Assembly: GCF_016907535.1 (NCBI RefSeq)
Contig: NZ_JAFBCF010000001.1
Coordinates: 2,170,001 to 2,234,000, forward strand
DNA length: 64,000 nucleotides
DNA from: Microlunatus panaciterrae
GTDB taxonomy: Bacteria > Actinomycetota > Actinomycetes > Propionibacteriales > Propionibacteriaceae
Direction of reading: 5' to 3'
The position numbers and the translations under genes are program-made. Positions 9,720-17,391 of this stretch are shown in pieces. The notes under the pieces are model-generated. The model worked only from the letters and a program-made list of their open reading frames with translations, did no database searches and had not been told where the DNA came from. The first letter of the stretch is position 1. The number at the start of each line of letters is the position of its first letter.

Positions 9720-10517
9720 ATGTCTGGTTCATCACTTCGGCGGCGAGTCGCCGCCGGCGCCCTGCTGGCGCTGCCGCTGACCTTCATCGGCGCGACAGCA
9801 CCCGCATCGGCGCACGACGGTCCTCATCCAGTCAAGATCCGGCTCGACCCGCTCAAGGGCAGTGACGCGCACGGTACGGCGACGCTGACGCCGACCTCGA
9901 GCGGCGGCCTGAAGGTGCACATCCACACCACGGGCATGACGCCGGGGATGCCGCACGCCCAGCACATCCATGGCGACACCTCGGGCACCCACTTCTTCTG
10001 CCCGAACGACTCGGCGGACAAGGACGGCAGCGGCTTCATCAGCGTGGAGGAGGGCCTGAAGATGTACGGCAACATCCACATCTCGCTGACGACGAAGGGC
10101 GACACCTCGCCGGACAGCGGCCTCGCGGTCGACCGGTTCCCGGTGGCCGACAAGAACGGTGTGCTGGACTACACCCGCACCATCAGCGCCGACCAGCTGC
10201 CCGCGGGCACGCTCGACGGGCTGCACAACCTGCACATCGTCCAGCACGGTGTGGACGCCAACGGCAATGACAAGTACGACCTGGACGGGTCGGGTGAGTC
10301 GACCTTCGCCAAGTCCCTGGGCGTGAAGGGCATCCCGGCTGAGGCCACGGACGGCTCGACCTGCGGCATGGTGATGCCCGCCGGTGGCGTCGAGACCGGC
10401 GGCGAGTCCACCTCAGGCGTGGAGGACGGCGGCCTGATCGCCCTCGGCTCGGTGGCGCTGCTCGGGGCCGGTGCGGCCCTGCTGATGCGTCGACGACTTG
10501 CACCTCAAGCCGACTGA
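9720..10517 (+). CDS. Secreted CHRD-like protein with a C-terminal membrane anchor
   Basis: 265 residues. An Arg-rich N-terminus and hydrophobic stretch ending APASA-H form a Sec signal peptide (cleavage near residue 33). The exported part has histidine-rich CHRD-like text (HAQHIHGD, near residue 80), an EF-hand-like loop DKDGSGFISVEE and a second acidic loop DANGNDKYDLDGSG, so calcium binding is plausible. The tail GGLIALGSVALLGAGAALL followed by MRRRL has the helix-plus-arginines form of sortase substrates, yet no LPxTG is present before it. An AAGGAGGGG ribosome site lies 9 bases before this ATG; a longer upstream reading has no support. It is followed by a sortase gene 28 bases away. Confidence 0.72.
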   Translation: MSGSSLRRRVAAGALLALPLTFIGATAPASAHDGPHPVKIRLDPLKGSDAHGTATLTPTSSGGLKVHIHTTGMTPGMPHAQHIHGDTSGTHFFCPNDSADKDGSGFISVEEGLKMYGNIHISLTTKGDTSPDSGLAVDRFPVADKNGVLDYTRTISADQLPAGTLDGLHNLHIVQHGVDANGNDKYDLDGSGESTFAKSLGVKGIPAEATDGSTCGMVMPAGGVETGGESTSGVEDGGLIALGSVALLGAGAALLMRRRLAPQAD

Positions 10518-10545
10518 CGTCGGTCAGGCAAAGGAGTGCGTTGAG

Positions 10546-11283
10546 ATGATCTCCCGGCGACTTGTGAGGCTCGGGACGGGCGTCGCCGGAGGGCTGCTCG
10601 GTCTGGTCGGGGTGACCCTTGTCGGGGTCGCCCTGGCCGACCAGCGGTCAGCGCCACCGGCGGCCCCGGACATCGCGTCCACCAGCCCTTCGACAGGCAC
10701 CTTCGACAGGCTCAGGACAGCGTCGGGGCACGGATCGACGGGGTCGGCGGAGTCCACAACCCTTCCGGCGACAGCGACAGCGACACCGACTCCGAGCAGC
10801 CGACGGCAGGAGTCGACGGTGGTGCTGCCGGAGTCGGTGCCCCGACGGATCTCCATCCCGGCGGCGAGAGTCGACAGCTCGATCGTCGACCTGGGCCTGA
10901 CAGCCGCAGGTGAGATGGAGACGCCCAAGAACCCCGACCAGGTGGGCTGGTTCACCGGGGCCCACACCCCAGGTGCGCCTGGGGTGGCGGTGCTGGCGGG
11001 CCACGTGACCTGGAACCGCGAGCCGACGGTCTTCTTCCGACTCGGCGAGCTGCAGCGAGGCGACCGGATCAGCGTGGATCGGGCCGATGGCAGCAGGGTG
11101 ACGTTCGCCGTCCAACGACGGTCGACGTTCGGCAAGGACGTGTTCCCGACCAGAGAGGTCTACCGACCCTCCGCCAAGCCGGAGTTGGTGCTGATCACCT
11201 GTGGTGGTCGCTACGACACGCGGCAGCACCGCTACGAGGCGAACGTGATCGTCTGGGCCAGCCTGGTCGGAGTGACCCGATGA
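10546..11283 (+). CDS. Class F sortase
   Basis: 245 residues. A membrane anchor (about residues 10-30) and a Ser/Thr/Pro-rich linker precede the sortase barrel. The catalytic triad is visible: His in VAVLAGHVTW, Cys in LVLITCGG and Arg in HRYEANVIV. The short barrel and the G-W-F-x-x-G-x-x-P-G segment (VGWFTGAHTPGAPG) fit actinobacterial class F sortases, housekeeping-type transpeptidases whose substrates are poorly known. The ATG follows AAGGAG at 9 bases. The linker contains an in-frame insertion of the dispersed CTTCGACAGGCTCAGG repeat (10686-10720), read as roughly STGTFDRLRT. It sits between a membrane-tailed secreted protein and sigK, so it probably belongs to the same envelope regulon. 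Confidence 0.85.
   Translation: MISRRLVRLGTGVAGGLLGLVGVTLVGVALADQRSAPPAAPDIASTSPSTGTFDRLRTASGHGSTGSAESTTLPATATATPTPSSRRQESTVVLPESVPRRISIPAARVDSSIVDLGLTAAGEMETPKNPDQVGWFTGAHTPGAPGVAVLAGHVTWNREPTVFFRLGELQRGDRISVDRADGSRVTFAVQRRSTFGKDVFPTREVYRPSAKPELVLITCGGRYDTRQHRYEANVIVWASLVGVTR
10686..10720. repeat. Dispersed repeat copies inside the sortase gene
   Basis: CCCTTCGACAGGC (10686) and CCTTCGACAGGCTCAGGAC (10701) are the inverse orientation of the CCCTGAGCCTGTCGAAGGGC family. They lie in frame in the variable linker between anchor and catalytic barrel, so the insertion does not break the gene. Elsewhere in the window the family is intergenic. Confidence 0.75.
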
Positions 11284-11320
11284 GACTGGGGCCGATGAGA
11301 TTTGTGAGAAGGTCAGCACC

Positions 11321-11944
11321 ATGAACCTCCGAGCAGTGCCGACAGGAGAGGAGCAGTCCTCCTCGTCGGAGGCAGAGCCCATCCATCGCAATGCCGAGGC
11401 CGCGAAGTTGGCCGACCTGATCGGTCGAGCCGCCCGTGGTCAGGAAGCGGCGTTCGCCGAGCTCTACGACCTGACCAGCGACCGGGTGTACGGGGTCATC
11501 CTGCGGGTCCTGCGATCACCCGACCATGCGGCCGAGGTGACCCAGGAGGTGTATGTCGAGGTCTGGCGGCAGTCAGCCCGCTACAGCCCGGAGAAGGGCA
11601 GCGTGCTCGCCTGGATGACCACCATGGCCCATCGTCGGGCCGTCGACCGGGTACGTGCCGTCACCAGCGAGACGGCCCGCGACGACCGGTATGGCCGACG
11701 TTCGGTGGATCCGGAGGTCGACCAGGTCTGGGACGGCGTGGAGCAGAATCTCGACGTGGAGCGGGTTCGACGGGGCATGTCCTCGCTGACGGCCATCCAA
11801 CGTGAGGCGCTGACCCTGGCCTACTTCGGTGGCTATACCCAGAGCCAGGTGGCCCGGCTGCTCGATCTGCCACTGGGCACAGTGAAAACTAGAATCAGAG
11901 ACGGACTCATCGGATTACGAGATGCATTGGGGGTGGAGGCATGA
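11321..11944 (+). CDS. sigK: ECF RNA polymerase sigma factor SigK
   Basis: 207 residues. Sigma region 2 (about residues 45-110) shows FAELYDLTSDRVYGVILRVL, then AAEVTQEVYVEVWRQS and VLAWMTTMAHRRAVDRVR. Region 4 (about 150-200) shows LTAIQREALTLAYFGGYTQ and LDLPLGTVKTRIRDGL. The long N-terminus and the adjacent RskA-type anti-sigma gene identify the SigK group over other ECF types. The stop overlaps the rskA start (ATGA), so the pair is translationally coupled. It follows the sortase gene by 37 bases, suggesting one operon that starts with the secreted protein. Mycobacterial SigK controls envelope proteins; control of the upstream pair here is inferred. Confidence 0.9.
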   Translation: MNLRAVPTGEEQSSSSEAEPIHRNAEAAKLADLIGRAARGQEAAFAELYDLTSDRVYGVILRVLRSPDHAAEVTQEVYVEVWRQSARYSPEKGSVLAWMTTMAHRRAVDRVRAVTSETARDDRYGRRSVDPEVDQVWDGVEQNLDVERVRRGMSSLTAIQREALTLAYFGGYTQSQVARLLDLPLGTVKTRIRDGLIGLRDALGVEA

Positions 11945-12720
11945 GCGACATTCACAGCGCTGTCGGCTCCTACGTTGCCCACGCCCTGGACGACGAGGAA
12001 CGGACCGAGTTCGAGCAGCACCTGGCTGTCTGCGAGACCTGCACACGGGAGGTGTCGGAGTTCACCGAGACTCTGGCTGAGCTGACCAACCTGACCAGGA
12101 AGGCGCCACCCCCTGAGCTGAGAGCCTCCGTCCTTGGGGCCATCGCGCAGGTCCGTCCGCTGCCTCCGGAAGAGCCGGTGGCGCGGCCCGACCTCCCCGC
12201 CCCGCACGAGGCGACCACCGTCGTCCAGCCGGCTCCGCCGCCGGTGGACGAGCTGGCCGCGGCCCGCCAACGCCGCTCAAACCGGCTGCTGCGGATGGTT
12301 GTGGCGGCGGCCATGGTCATGGTCGTCGCGTTGGGTGGCTGGGTGTACGCGTTGAACCAGCAGCACCAACAGCAGCAGGCCCAGGTCGTCGCCGAGTCGG
12401 AACTGATGTCGGCACCGGATCTGAAGGTCTACGCGGTCACCATGCCCGATGGGTCACGCGGCTCGTACGTGGTGTCGCAGCAGCAGGGTCGTGGCCTGTT
12501 CACGGCCGCCGCCGTGCCCACGGCGGGGGCCGGCAAGACTTATCAACTGTGGACCATCCACGACGGCAAGCCGGTCGGCAGCGGTCTGTTCAGTGGCGGG
12601 CGAGGAGTGCGGGCGTGGCTCGATCATGTACGCGACGCCGAGGCCGTGGCGATCACGGTGGAACCGGAGAAGGGGTCGTCCCAGCCCACCAGCGAGATCC
12701 TCGCCGCAGCGAAGCTCTGA
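11941..12720 (+). CDS. rskA: Anti-sigma-K factor RskA
   Basis: 259 residues. The N-terminal zinc-associated anti-sigma domain carries HLAVCETC (His-x3-Cys-x2-Cys, about residues 27-34). A proline-rich linker follows, then one membrane span (MVVAAAMVMVVALGGWVYAL, about 120-140) and an extracytoplasmic RskA domain with the conserved TYQLWTI and G-x-A-x-A-I-T-x-E-P features. It would hold SigK inactive at the membrane until regulated intramembrane proteolysis releases it. The start overlaps the sigK stop by four bases. Nothing is missing relative to the family. Confidence 0.9.
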   Translation: MSDIHSAVGSYVAHALDDEERTEFEQHLAVCETCTREVSEFTETLAELTNLTRKAPPPELRASVLGAIAQVRPLPPEEPVARPDLPAPHEATTVVQPAPPPVDELAAARQRRSNRLLRMVVAAAMVMVVALGGWVYALNQQHQQQQAQVVAESELMSAPDLKVYAVTMPDGSRGSYVVSQQQGRGLFTAAAVPTAGAGKTYQLWTIHDGKPVGSGLFSGGRGVRAWLDHVRDAEAVAITVEPEKGSSQPTSEILAAAKL

Positions 12721-12742
12721 CCGCTCAGCCGACGGATCCAAT

Positions 12743-12931
12743 CTACCCCCGCCGCTCGCCGACCCGGCGATGGTGGCCGATGCCGCGGTTCTGGTCGATC
12801 AGAGCACCGACCACCAGGCCCAGCATGAAGAGGCCGAACCACCACACCTGAGCGGTCAGGGCGAAGATGACGATGCCGATTCCGGCGCCGAGGACGAGAC
12901 CGAGGACGGCGAAACAGAAGGGTCTGCCCAC
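12743..12931 (-). CDS. Small two-helix membrane protein, function unknown
   Basis: 62 residues from a GTG (12931) that follows GAGAGGTGAGGAC, a good ribosome site; in-frame ATGs at 12952 and 12964 are alternatives. Two hydrophobic stretches (CFAVLGLVLGAGIGIVIFAL and FGLFMLGLVVGALI) are separated by QVWW, and a basic tail follows (HHRRVGERRG). It is convergent to rskA and downstream of the kinase-like gene on the same strand. Such short proteins are common in actinobacteria without known function. The call rests on composition, hydrophobicity and the ribosome site. Confidence 0.5.
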   Translation of the reverse strand: MGRPFCFAVLGLVLGAGIGIVIFALTAQVWWFGLFMLGLVVGALIDQNRGIGHHRRVGERRG

Positions 12932-13015
12932 GTCCTCACCTCTCTTCGGCATCCACTCGATCATGTCTCGCCGGCGGCGAAAAGCCTAACGATCCTGGGC
13001 ATTCTGCGCATCATC

Positions 13016-14371
13016 TCAGGATCGCGGCGGGCTGGCGGAGGAGGCGGACCCTCCGAGCCGGTCATACAGGGCGCCGAACTGACGCAGGCTGCTGGCCACG
13101 ATCCCGCCCAGCTCCCACCGCGCCGCCTCCTCCTGAGCCCGGTAGATGCCCTCGTACGAGATGGCCTGGAACACCCGGTTGACCAGCGGGGCGAGCTCCA
13201 GGGCACGGTCGATGTCGGCCGCTGGGCGGGCCCGCCGCCAGATCGCGGCGAACCTGGCCAGGACGGCCTCGGTCAGCACCGGGTCCAGATCGCGAACCAG
13301 GTGCGCGGCATCGAGGAACGGATGGCTGAAGCAGGCGTCGGTCCAGTCGTAGAGCACCACCTTGCCGTTGTCGAAGGCGACATTGCCCAGGTGCAGGTCG
13401 CCGTGGGCGATGGTGGTCGGCAGGCCGCAGTCGTACAGCTCCGACACCTGACCGGCCAACCACGGTTCGGCGGCCGCGGCCGCCGCCAGCTCCTCCGGTG
13501 TCAGCTGGTCGGCCTCGATGCTGTGGTGGACGATCCGGTGCAGACCCTCGATCGTGGGCAGCCGTGACCGGTCGGGACACCCGGCTGCCTCCAGCTCGGC
13601 CCGGTGGTCAAGCGAAGCCAGCTGGAGCTGGGCCAACGCCTCGACGGCAGGCTCGGCGCCCCCGAGCGCGTTCACCGTGTCCACCCCGGGCAGCGGGTCC
13701 ATCAGCATCCAGGGCCGATCCGGGTGGACCTCCAACACCGGCGGCAGGTGTTCGGCGGCGAACCTGGCGAGCGCGCCGGTGATTCTCGGCTCTGCCCGGA
13801 ACCAGTCGCAGGTGGCCTTGAAGTACACCGCTGCCTCGATGCCCTCCGCTCCGCCTTCGGTCGGCGTCCGGATCACAGCCGACAGGCTCCAGATCTTGAT
13901 CACCTGGCTGGGGCCGCTACGCCGCCGGCCGAGCCGCTGGAGTTGCAGGTCGATCCAGCAGTCCGCCTCGTTCAGCCAGTCGTGCCGGAACCAGTCCGGT
14001 CGGTCAGGCGGAGGGTCGATCGAGCCGCTGGACTCGGCCATCGTCTGACGCAGGGTCTCGAGCAGCTCCGCCGGCTCGGCCAGCGAGGGGTCATCGGGAC
14101 GGAGCCAGGCCGCACCGGTGCCAGGGTCGTCTCTGCCGCCGGCCAGGACGTACAGCGACCTCATCGGTTCGGTCGGGATCTGATGGACCGGCGAGATCAC
14201 CACCGCAGCCGGATCGCCGCAGCAGCGCTGCAGTGCGGCCACTCCGGGCCAGCGCTCAGAGCCGCCGAGGCGCGGCAACAGGTGGCGGTCACCGTCGATC
14301 GCGGTCAGCACCCGTCCGGCCCGAGTCAGGGCGACGACGAACTCCCGCTGGGGGACGGTCGCGCTGCTCAT
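13016..14371 (-). CDS. APH/choline kinase-fold phosphotransferase, partner of tenA
   Basis: 451 residues. The C-terminal half (about 170-450) has the APH kinase core: catalytic loop TTIAHGDLHLGNVAF and metal-binding aspartate in VVLYDWTDACFSHPF, followed by the usual helical tail. The N-terminal about 160 residues (with PVHQIPTEPMRSLYVLAGG) are of no family I recognise. The start ATG overlaps the tenA stop by one base, so the two are coupled; a longer upstream frame only runs through tenA. Pairing with TenA suggests a role in handling a thiamine-related alcohol, for example phosphorylation of a salvaged pyrimidine or thiamine, but the substrate is not visible in the sequence. Confidence 0.75.
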   Translation of the reverse strand: MSSATVPQREFVVALTRAGRVLTAIDGDRHLLPRLGGSERWPGVAALQRCCGDPAAVVISPVHQIPTEPMRSLYVLAGGRDDPGTGAAWLRPDDPSLAEPAELLETLRQTMAESSGSIDPPPDRPDWFRHDWLNEADCWIDLQLQRLGRRRSGPSQVIKIWSLSAVIRTPTEGGAEGIEAAVYFKATCDWFRAEPRITGALARFAAEHLPPVLEVHPDRPWMLMDPLPGVDTVNALGGAEPAVEALAQLQLASLDHRAELEAAGCPDRSRLPTIEGLHRIVHHSIEADQLTPEELAAAAAAEPWLAGQVSELYDCGLPTTIAHGDLHLGNVAFDNGKVVLYDWTDACFSHPFLDAAHLVRDLDPVLTEAVLARFAAIWRRARPAADIDRALELAPLVNRVFQAISYEGIYRAQEEAARWELGGIVASSLRQFGALYDRLGGSASSASPPRS

Positions 14372-15042
14372 CAGACCGGCCAGGACAGCTGTCGATGGGC
14401 GGCGTCCCAGAACATCCACTCGTAGCGGGTGGTGGCGGCGAAGTGCTGGTGGCAGCGTTGCCGCTCGGCTGGGCCGACCTGGTCCCCGAGGGCGTCGGTG
14501 ACGGTGAGGACGGCCTCGACGACGGCGTCGAACTCGGCCGACCCGTACGTCTCGATCCAGGTCCGGTAGAGCGGGTCGGGGGAGGAGCGGCGGAGCAGCT
14601 CCCGACCGACATCGCGATAGATCCAGTAGCACGGCAGCACCGTGGCGACCGCCTCGGCGTACGACCCGGTGGCGCAGACGGCGGTCAGGTAGGACATGTA
14701 GGCCGTCGTCGTCGGGCCAGGTCCCGCGTCGTCGACGGCGTCGGCACCTAGCCCGAGCTGGGCGAGCAGCCCGCCGTGCAGTTCGCGCTCGACCTCGATG
14801 GCCTCCGAGGCGTGCTGGGCGAACATCCGGACGGTGTCCTCGGCCGGCGACCGGGCCGCGACCAGGGCGAGCGCCCGCGAGTACGCCCGCAGGTAGTGGC
14901 TGTCCTGGATGAGGAAGTAGCTGAAGGCCGCCCGGCTGAGCGTCCCGTCGGCCAGCCCGGCCAGGAACGGATGCCGCAGGATCTGCACATACACCGGTGC
15001 GCCGGACTGCCACAGTTCGGCCGAGAAGCTGCTGGACGACAT
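14371..15042 (-). CDS. tenA: TenA-family thiaminase II / aminopyrimidine aminohydrolase
   Basis: 223 residues, typical for TenA. It hydrolyses aminomethyl-pyrimidine breakdown products of thiamine to hydroxymethylpyrimidine for salvage, in the cytoplasm. Landmarks are HPFLAGLADGTL, FLIQDSHYLRAYSRAL (conserved Asp and Tyr of the active site), the catalytic cysteine Cys138 in VLPCYWIYRDVG and the C-terminal glutamate in RYEWMFWDAA. It is followed by the overlapping phosphotransferase gene. A TPP riboswitch with a CytX-type permease at 21.5 kb in the same window supports an active thiamine-pyrimidine salvage route, although no riboswitch is seen in front of tenA itself. Confidence 0.92.
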   Translation of the reverse strand: MSSSSFSAELWQSGAPVYVQILRHPFLAGLADGTLSRAAFSYFLIQDSHYLRAYSRALALVAARSPAEDTVRMFAQHASEAIEVERELHGGLLAQLGLGADAVDDAGPGPTTTAYMSYLTAVCATGSYAEAVATVLPCYWIYRDVGRELLRRSSPDPLYRTWIETYGSAEFDAVVEAVLTVTDALGDQVGPAERQRCHQHFAATTRYEWMFWDAAHRQLSWPV

Positions 15043-15132
15043 GTCACCTGTCTATCAGGGTCGCTGTGCGGTCCGCGGCGGTTCCCGATCCGGGAGATGG
15101 CAGCCGACGGCGCGTTCCGGATGGGCGGAGGA

Positions 15133-16341
15133 CTAGGTGAGCGGAAGGCGGAGCCGACTGTCCTGCACCAGGTCGATCAGTCGGCTGCGGTCGATCGGCA
15201 GCCGCCTGCCCTGCGGGGCGTCGACGGCGATCACCGTGATCACCTGGCGTCCATCCGGTGAGTACTGCACCTCCACCCCGCTGCCGGGACCGACCGACGG
15301 TGTCACGCTGTAGAGGTCTCCGCTCATCGCCCGGGTGCTGACACAGGTCTGCCTGGTGCGCTGCCCGCACAGCCAGGCGTGCCGCTCGTCGGTGGCGATC
15401 TGCACCAGCACGCTGGTCGCGCCGCCTTCCATCCTGATCACGTCCAGCCCGAGTGCGCCGCCCCGGCCGTTCCACAGACCGGGCGCGGAGTACGGGACCT
15501 GCGGCCGATAGCTGAACCCCGTGAAGTACGCGCCGTCCGGATCCAGGTAGGACCGCACGATCGCCATGGTCCGGCCTCGCCACCGCTCGGTCAGCTCGAT
15601 CTGACACCGTGCCTGCGACGGCTCGCAGGGCAGCGCCGAGGACGACCGGGTCGTGGTCGAAGTCGTCGATTCATGGCTCACGTCGGTGCCGAGCCGGCCG
15701 AGCTGCACCGCGACCAGAACGAACAGGATCACCACCGCCAGCAGGCCCAGCGCCCGTCGCTCAGACCGCCGCCGACGCAGCAGCCGACCGTGCGCCACGT
15801 CGTCGGCCACCTCTGAGTCGGGTGGCGCCGGCACTGCCGAGGTCAGCGCGTCGGTCAGCCGGTCTTCATCTGCCCAGCGGTGATCGAGCAGGGTCAGTGT
15901 CCAGCGCGCCTGTGCGACCCAGCCTCGCACCCGGTCCGGATCGGCGTCCAGGATCGCCGAGATCTCGTCGTGACGCAGCCGAAGGTACCGGTCGAGGACG
16001 AGCGCCTGCCGGGGGAGCGGTTCAAGCCGGGCCAGGTCAGCCAGGATGGGCGCGGCCAGTGCCGGCCCGGTACCGGGGCCGTCGACCAGCTCGAACCTGG
16101 GCCGGCGCACCCAGGGGCACTCGATCCGGGCGGGATCCTGCCGCAGCAGGTCACCCAGCAGCGCGTGCCAGCCGCTCTCGGTCTGGCGGCGACGGAGAAA
16201 GGCCCGAGCGAGGCTGGCCTGGACGACCTGCTCGGCCACGAGCGCGTCGCCGAAGACGAGCACGGCACAGCCGAAGAGCTCCTGGCGGCGGCCGCGGACG
16301 AAGTCGGAGAACGCGCTGACCTCGGCCGCCACTGGTGCCAT
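15133..16341 (-). CDS. Membrane-anchored sigma-factor-like protein (SigE-family sigma domains, membrane span, external domain)
   Basis: 402 residues. The first about 170 residues look like an ECF/SigE-type sigma factor: region 2 (FSDFVRGRRQELFGCAVLVF, then LVAEQVVQASLARAF) and a region 4-like helix-turn-helix (LPRQALVLDRYLRLRHDEIS with DPDRVRGWVAQARWTL). An R-rich segment leads into one membrane span (ALGLLAVVILFVLVAVQLG, about residues 202-222). About 175 residues follow outside, with Ser/Thr linker, paired cysteines (CEPSQARC, CGQRTRQTC) and no family I recognise. ATG at 16341 follows GGTGAGGG. A sigma-like DNA-binding part tied to a surface domain would let one polypeptide sense and respond; that is inference. 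Confidence 0.65.
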   Translation of the reverse strand: MAPVAAEVSAFSDFVRGRRQELFGCAVLVFGDALVAEQVVQASLARAFLRRRQTESGWHALLGDLLRQDPARIECPWVRRPRFELVDGPGTGPALAAPILADLARLEPLPRQALVLDRYLRLRHDEISAILDADPDRVRGWVAQARWTLTLLDHRWADEDRLTDALTSAVPAPPDSEVADDVAHGRLLRRRRSERRALGLLAVVILFVLVAVQLGRLGTDVSHESTTSTTTRSSSALPCEPSQARCQIELTERWRGRTMAIVRSYLDPDGAYFTGFSYRPQVPYSAPGLWNGRGGALGLDVIRMEGGATSVLVQIATDERHAWLCGQRTRQTCVSTRAMSGDLYSVTPSVGPGSGVEVQYSPDGRQVITVIAVDAPQGRRLPIDRSRLIDLVQDSRLRLPLT

Positions 16342-16488
16342 CCCTCACCACCTCCCATCACCGGTGGTCAGCACCAGTCTGGCACCCGCCGCGGCCCGGC
16401 CACACCCCCGTGTATCGCCCGGTCGCCCGTAGCCGGTCGTCCGTGGTGCCCCTGGCAGATGGTGCTGGCTGTACTTCTTGTCGTGGGG

Positions 16489-17289
16489 ATGGACAATCGT
16501 CGGGTGAGGAGATTTCGGCGGTATGTGGCGATCGGCGACTCCACCACCGAGGGCATGGAGGATCCGGACGGCGCCGGGGGCTATCGGGGGTGGGCGGACC
16601 GGCTGGCCGAACACGTCGCCCGCGCCCAGGACGAGCCGGTGGAGTACGCCAACCTGGCGGTGAGGGGCTTGCGGGTGGGGGCGATCCGTGCCACCCAGCT
16701 CGACCAGGCCCTGTCGCTCGATCCGGATCTGATGACCATCGTCGGCGGGGTCAACGATGTGATCGGGCCCCGGCCGGACTTCGAGCGGGTTCGGGCCGAG
16801 CTGACGTCGATGTTCGGTGCAGCGCGGGCTCGCGACGTGACGGTGCTGACCTTCACGATGCCCGACCCTTCGAGCGTCAACCCCCTCGGGCGGCATCTGC
16901 GGCAGCGCATGTTCCGGTTGAACACGGTCATCCGCGCCGAGGCGGAGCGTCATGGGGTGCTGGTGATGGACTTCGACCGCTATGCCATTGGGCAGGATCG
17001 CCGGCTCTGGTTCGACGATCGGCTGCACGTCAACTCGCTGGGGCACGAGCGGATCGGCGCCGCCCTCGCCTGGCGGCTCGGCCTGGACGGGACGGACGAG
17101 TCGTGGGCCGAACCACTGCCGGCCCAGACCGGCCTCGGGTTGGCGGTCCGTCGAGCCGCCAGCGACATCGCCTGGGTCGTCTCCTATCTGGCGCCCTGGC
17201 TGGGTCGGAGCATCCGGGGCATCCCGCACAGCGCCGGGGTGGTGGCCAAGCGGCCGGTGCCCACCATCGTGTCGCGACCAGACAGCTGA
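16489..17289 (+). CDS. SGNH/GDSL-family hydrolase
   Basis: 266 residues. The GDSL-type block I is AIGDSTTEGMEDPDG with the nucleophilic serine. Block III is VGGVNDVIG (the Gly-x-Asn-Asp oxyanion motif). Block V is DDRLHVNSLGHERIG with the catalytic Asp-x-x-His. No signal peptide is seen, so it probably acts in the cytoplasm on an ester or acyl group; the substrate is unknown. The ATG at 16489 is chosen for coverage; a GTG at 16504 is possible and changes only five residues. It is transcribed alone, divergent from the sigma-like gene. Confidence 0.82.
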   Translation: MDNRRVRRFRRYVAIGDSTTEGMEDPDGAGGYRGWADRLAEHVARAQDEPVEYANLAVRGLRVGAIRATQLDQALSLDPDLMTIVGGVNDVIGPRPDFERVRAELTSMFGAARARDVTVLTFTMPDPSSVNPLGRHLRQRMFRLNTVIRAEAERHGVLVMDFDRYAIGQDRRLWFDDRLHVNSLGHERIGAALAWRLGLDGTDESWAEPLPAQTGLGLAVRRAASDIAWVVSYLAPWLGRSIRGIPHSAGVVAKRPVPTIVSRPDS

Positions 17290-17391
17290 CTGGGCTCAAT
17301 TCGGCTACGCGAAGAGCCCTGGCCGGACGGCTGCCTGGGTCCAGGCCTGCAGCAGGGCGACCAGCCCCGTCCGGGAGGAGGTGGTGACGGG

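Noticed and set aside
13016-15013. 665-residue frame that would join the phosphotransferase with a long Arg/Pro-rich N-terminus
   Set aside because: The N-terminal 214 codons are the antisense-frame shadow of tenA on the same strand; the true start is the ATG at 14371 overlapping the tenA stop.
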